Assembly: GCF_000317085.1 (NCBI RefSeq)
Contig: NC_019691.1
Span: forward strand, 1 to 63,272
Length of the DNA: 63,272 nt
From: Synechococcus sp. PCC 7502
GTDB lineage: Bacteria > Cyanobacteriota > Cyanobacteriia > Pseudanabaenales > Pseudanabaenaceae
Direction of reading: 5' to 3'
Positions 62,109 through 63,272 of the stretch are shown here, piece by piece. The notes under the pieces are model-generated. The model was given only the letters and a program-made list of their open reading frames with translations, did no database searches and was not told the origin of the DNA. Within the stretch, counting starts at the first letter, position 1. Each line of letters starts with the position of its first letter. The position numbers and the translations under genes are program-made.

Positions 62109-63262
62109 ACAAACCATCTATTTTGGTCGTTGACGATGAACCCAATAACTTTGATGTGATTGAAACCTTCTTAAGCAATCAAGACTATCAATTACATTAT
62201 GTGGCTAGTGGTAAAGAGGCGATCACCTCCCTCGATCTATTGCAGCCCCATCTAATTTTGCTAGATGTAATGATGCCAGGCATGGATGGTCTTCAGGTCT
62301 GTAAAGAAATTAAAGCGATGCCACAATGGAGTAACGTGCCAATTATTATGGCTACGGCTTTAACGGACAAAAAAGACCTTGCCCAAGCCCTGTTTGTAGG
62401 TGCTGATGACTTTATTAGTAAACCTATCAATCGTTTAGAGCTAATGGCAAGAGTTCACTCCATGTTGAGAATTAAAAACCAGTACGATCGCATTCAATCA
62501 TTTTCCAACCTACAACGGAACACGATCGCACTTTTGACAGATAATTTACAAGCAGTACGGGGTAATATTGCTTCCAGTTTGCCCCATGAATTGAACACCC
62601 CCCTCTGTGGCATTTTATCGGGGATTCAGTTCTTAATCGATGGTATTGATGATATGGGTTCTGAGGAAATTCATGAATGGTTGGATATTTCTTATCAATC
62701 AGCCCTGCGCTTAGAAAAATTGACCCAGAAATTTTTAAACTATCTTTTTCTCGAACTTGTTCTGACTTTACCTCAGGAAGAAGGTACTGCTAAGGATACT
62801 GCCAACAAAAGTAATAATAGTTCTAGGAGTATATTTATTCAGGATTTTGCAGCAACGATCGCCCAAGAATGTCACCGCCTTGAAGACCTAGTCTGCCAGA
62901 TTGAAGACGTGGAGCTATCAGTTCCTTCTAGCCATCTCCAATGGATTGTGAATGAGTTGTTGGAGAATGCCTTTAAGTTTTCTGAACTAAAAACTTTAGT
63001 GACTGTGCGTGGAGAAGGCAAGGATGGAATGTTTCATCTCTGGATTAGCGATCGGGGACGGGGTATGACCGAGACACAAATTGCTACATTGGGCGCATTT
63101 ATGCAGTTTGAACGCCAAATCTACGAACAACAAGGTATGGGACTAGGACTGAAAATTGCGGAGAAGGCTGTCAAATTGTATGGTGGACGATTTCTCATTA
63201 CTAGTATTTGCAATCAAGAGACAACGGTTTATCTCACACTGCCCTTAAAAAACCTGATCTAA
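62105..63262 (+). CDS. Response regulator with C-terminal histidine-kinase-like domain
   Basis: A 385-aa protein. The N-terminal REC domain (ILVVDDEPNNFDVIETFL, phospho-acceptor Asp54 in LLDVMMPGMDG, conserved Lys in FISKP) is followed by a dimerisation helix with HELNTPLCG (His161) and an HATPase domain (NELLENAFKFSEL, DRGRGMTETQI, GMGLGLKIAEK). Translationally coupled to the hybrid kinase (ATGA overlap), so it is likely its phosphorelay partner. It has no DNA-binding output; signalling must pass on elsewhere. The gene ends 10 bp before the window edge. Confidence 0.9.
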   Translation: MNKPSILVVDDEPNNFDVIETFLSNQDYQLHYVASGKEAITSLDLLQPHLILLDVMMPGMDGLQVCKEIKAMPQWSNVPIIMATALTDKKDLAQALFVGADDFISKPINRLELMARVHSMLRIKNQYDRIQSFSNLQRNTIALLTDNLQAVRGNIASSLPHELNTPLCGILSGIQFLIDGIDDMGSEEIHEWLDISYQSALRLEKLTQKFLNYLFLELVLTLPQEEGTAKDTANKSNNSSRSIFIQDFAATIAQECHRLEDLVCQIEDVELSVPSSHLQWIVNELLENAFKFSELKTLVTVRGEGKDGMFHLWISDRGRGMTETQIATLGAFMQFERQIYEQQGMGLGLKIAEKAVKLYGGRFLITSICNQETTVYLTLPLKNLI

Positions 63263-63272
63263 AATTTATCAG

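Overview
The window is cyanobacterial DNA, most likely plasmid-borne. The octamer GCGATCGC (HIP1) recurs throughout on both strands, and many proteins are of cyanobacterial type (CyRepA1-like replication protein, Coq4-like protein, CYP110-like P450, cyanobacteriochrome-like GAF kinase, HAD/ATPase fusion). The plasmid reading rests on an iteron origin with a leftward initiator, a primase/helicase-type replication protein, and a ParA plus small ribbon-helix-helix partition pair. Genus and plasmid size cannot be fixed from this window, and both ends are open.

Layout. 1-8.1 kb is the replication region: a leftward array (CyRepA1-like protein, HNH nuclease, three hypotheticals), an iteron-rich origin at 6.0-6.57 kb and an HTH initiator. 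8.2-11 kb carries recD2 and a methyltransferase. 11-22.4 kb is a decaying accessory belt. It mixes intact genes (FAD oxidoreductase, SnoaL-like, TetR, DUF1330, hydrolase, methyltransferase, Coq4) with genes broken by deletions, nonsense or frameshifts (redoxin, small monooxygenase-like, YiaA-like, P450, xseA). 22.3-27.2 kb has xseB, an EI24 membrane protein, an AbiTii-type gene pair and an XRE-ImmA gene whose 3' end and PIN partner are broken by an IS. 27.3-39.1 kb is a type I restriction-modification island (hsdM, hsdS, hsdR, YgjP-like metallopeptidase) into which several toxin-antitoxin modules are threaded; hsdS is split by another IS copy. 39.1-44.9 kb is a partition region (parA with partial parA copies on both sides, a ribbon-helix-helix partner, a SNF2 helicase and a ParB-like protein). 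45-58.4 kb is an almost wholly leftward stress/redox array (FMN reductase, TspO, HAD-ATPase fusion, Dps, rubredoxin, Rieske oxidoreductase, BON lipoprotein, hemerythrin, glycine-zipper, GlsB-like and LEA-like proteins). 59-63.3 kb holds a hybrid histidine kinase with a cyanobacteriochrome-like GAF domain, overlapping a response-regulator/kinase.

Three near-identical IS5-family (IS427-type) copies, each flanked by TATA, show recent transposition. They hit the 5' end of an alpha/beta hydrolase, the 3' end of the ImmA gene and the middle of hsdS. Strongest leads for a second look: the AbiTii / GAVQxG-motif gene pair, the mosaic parA locus with centromere-like repeats running into its partner gene, the bipartite iterons, the repeated TGGTAAATTTACCA palindrome, the duplicated hsdM 3' end around a two-gene cassette, and the HAD-ATPase fusion.
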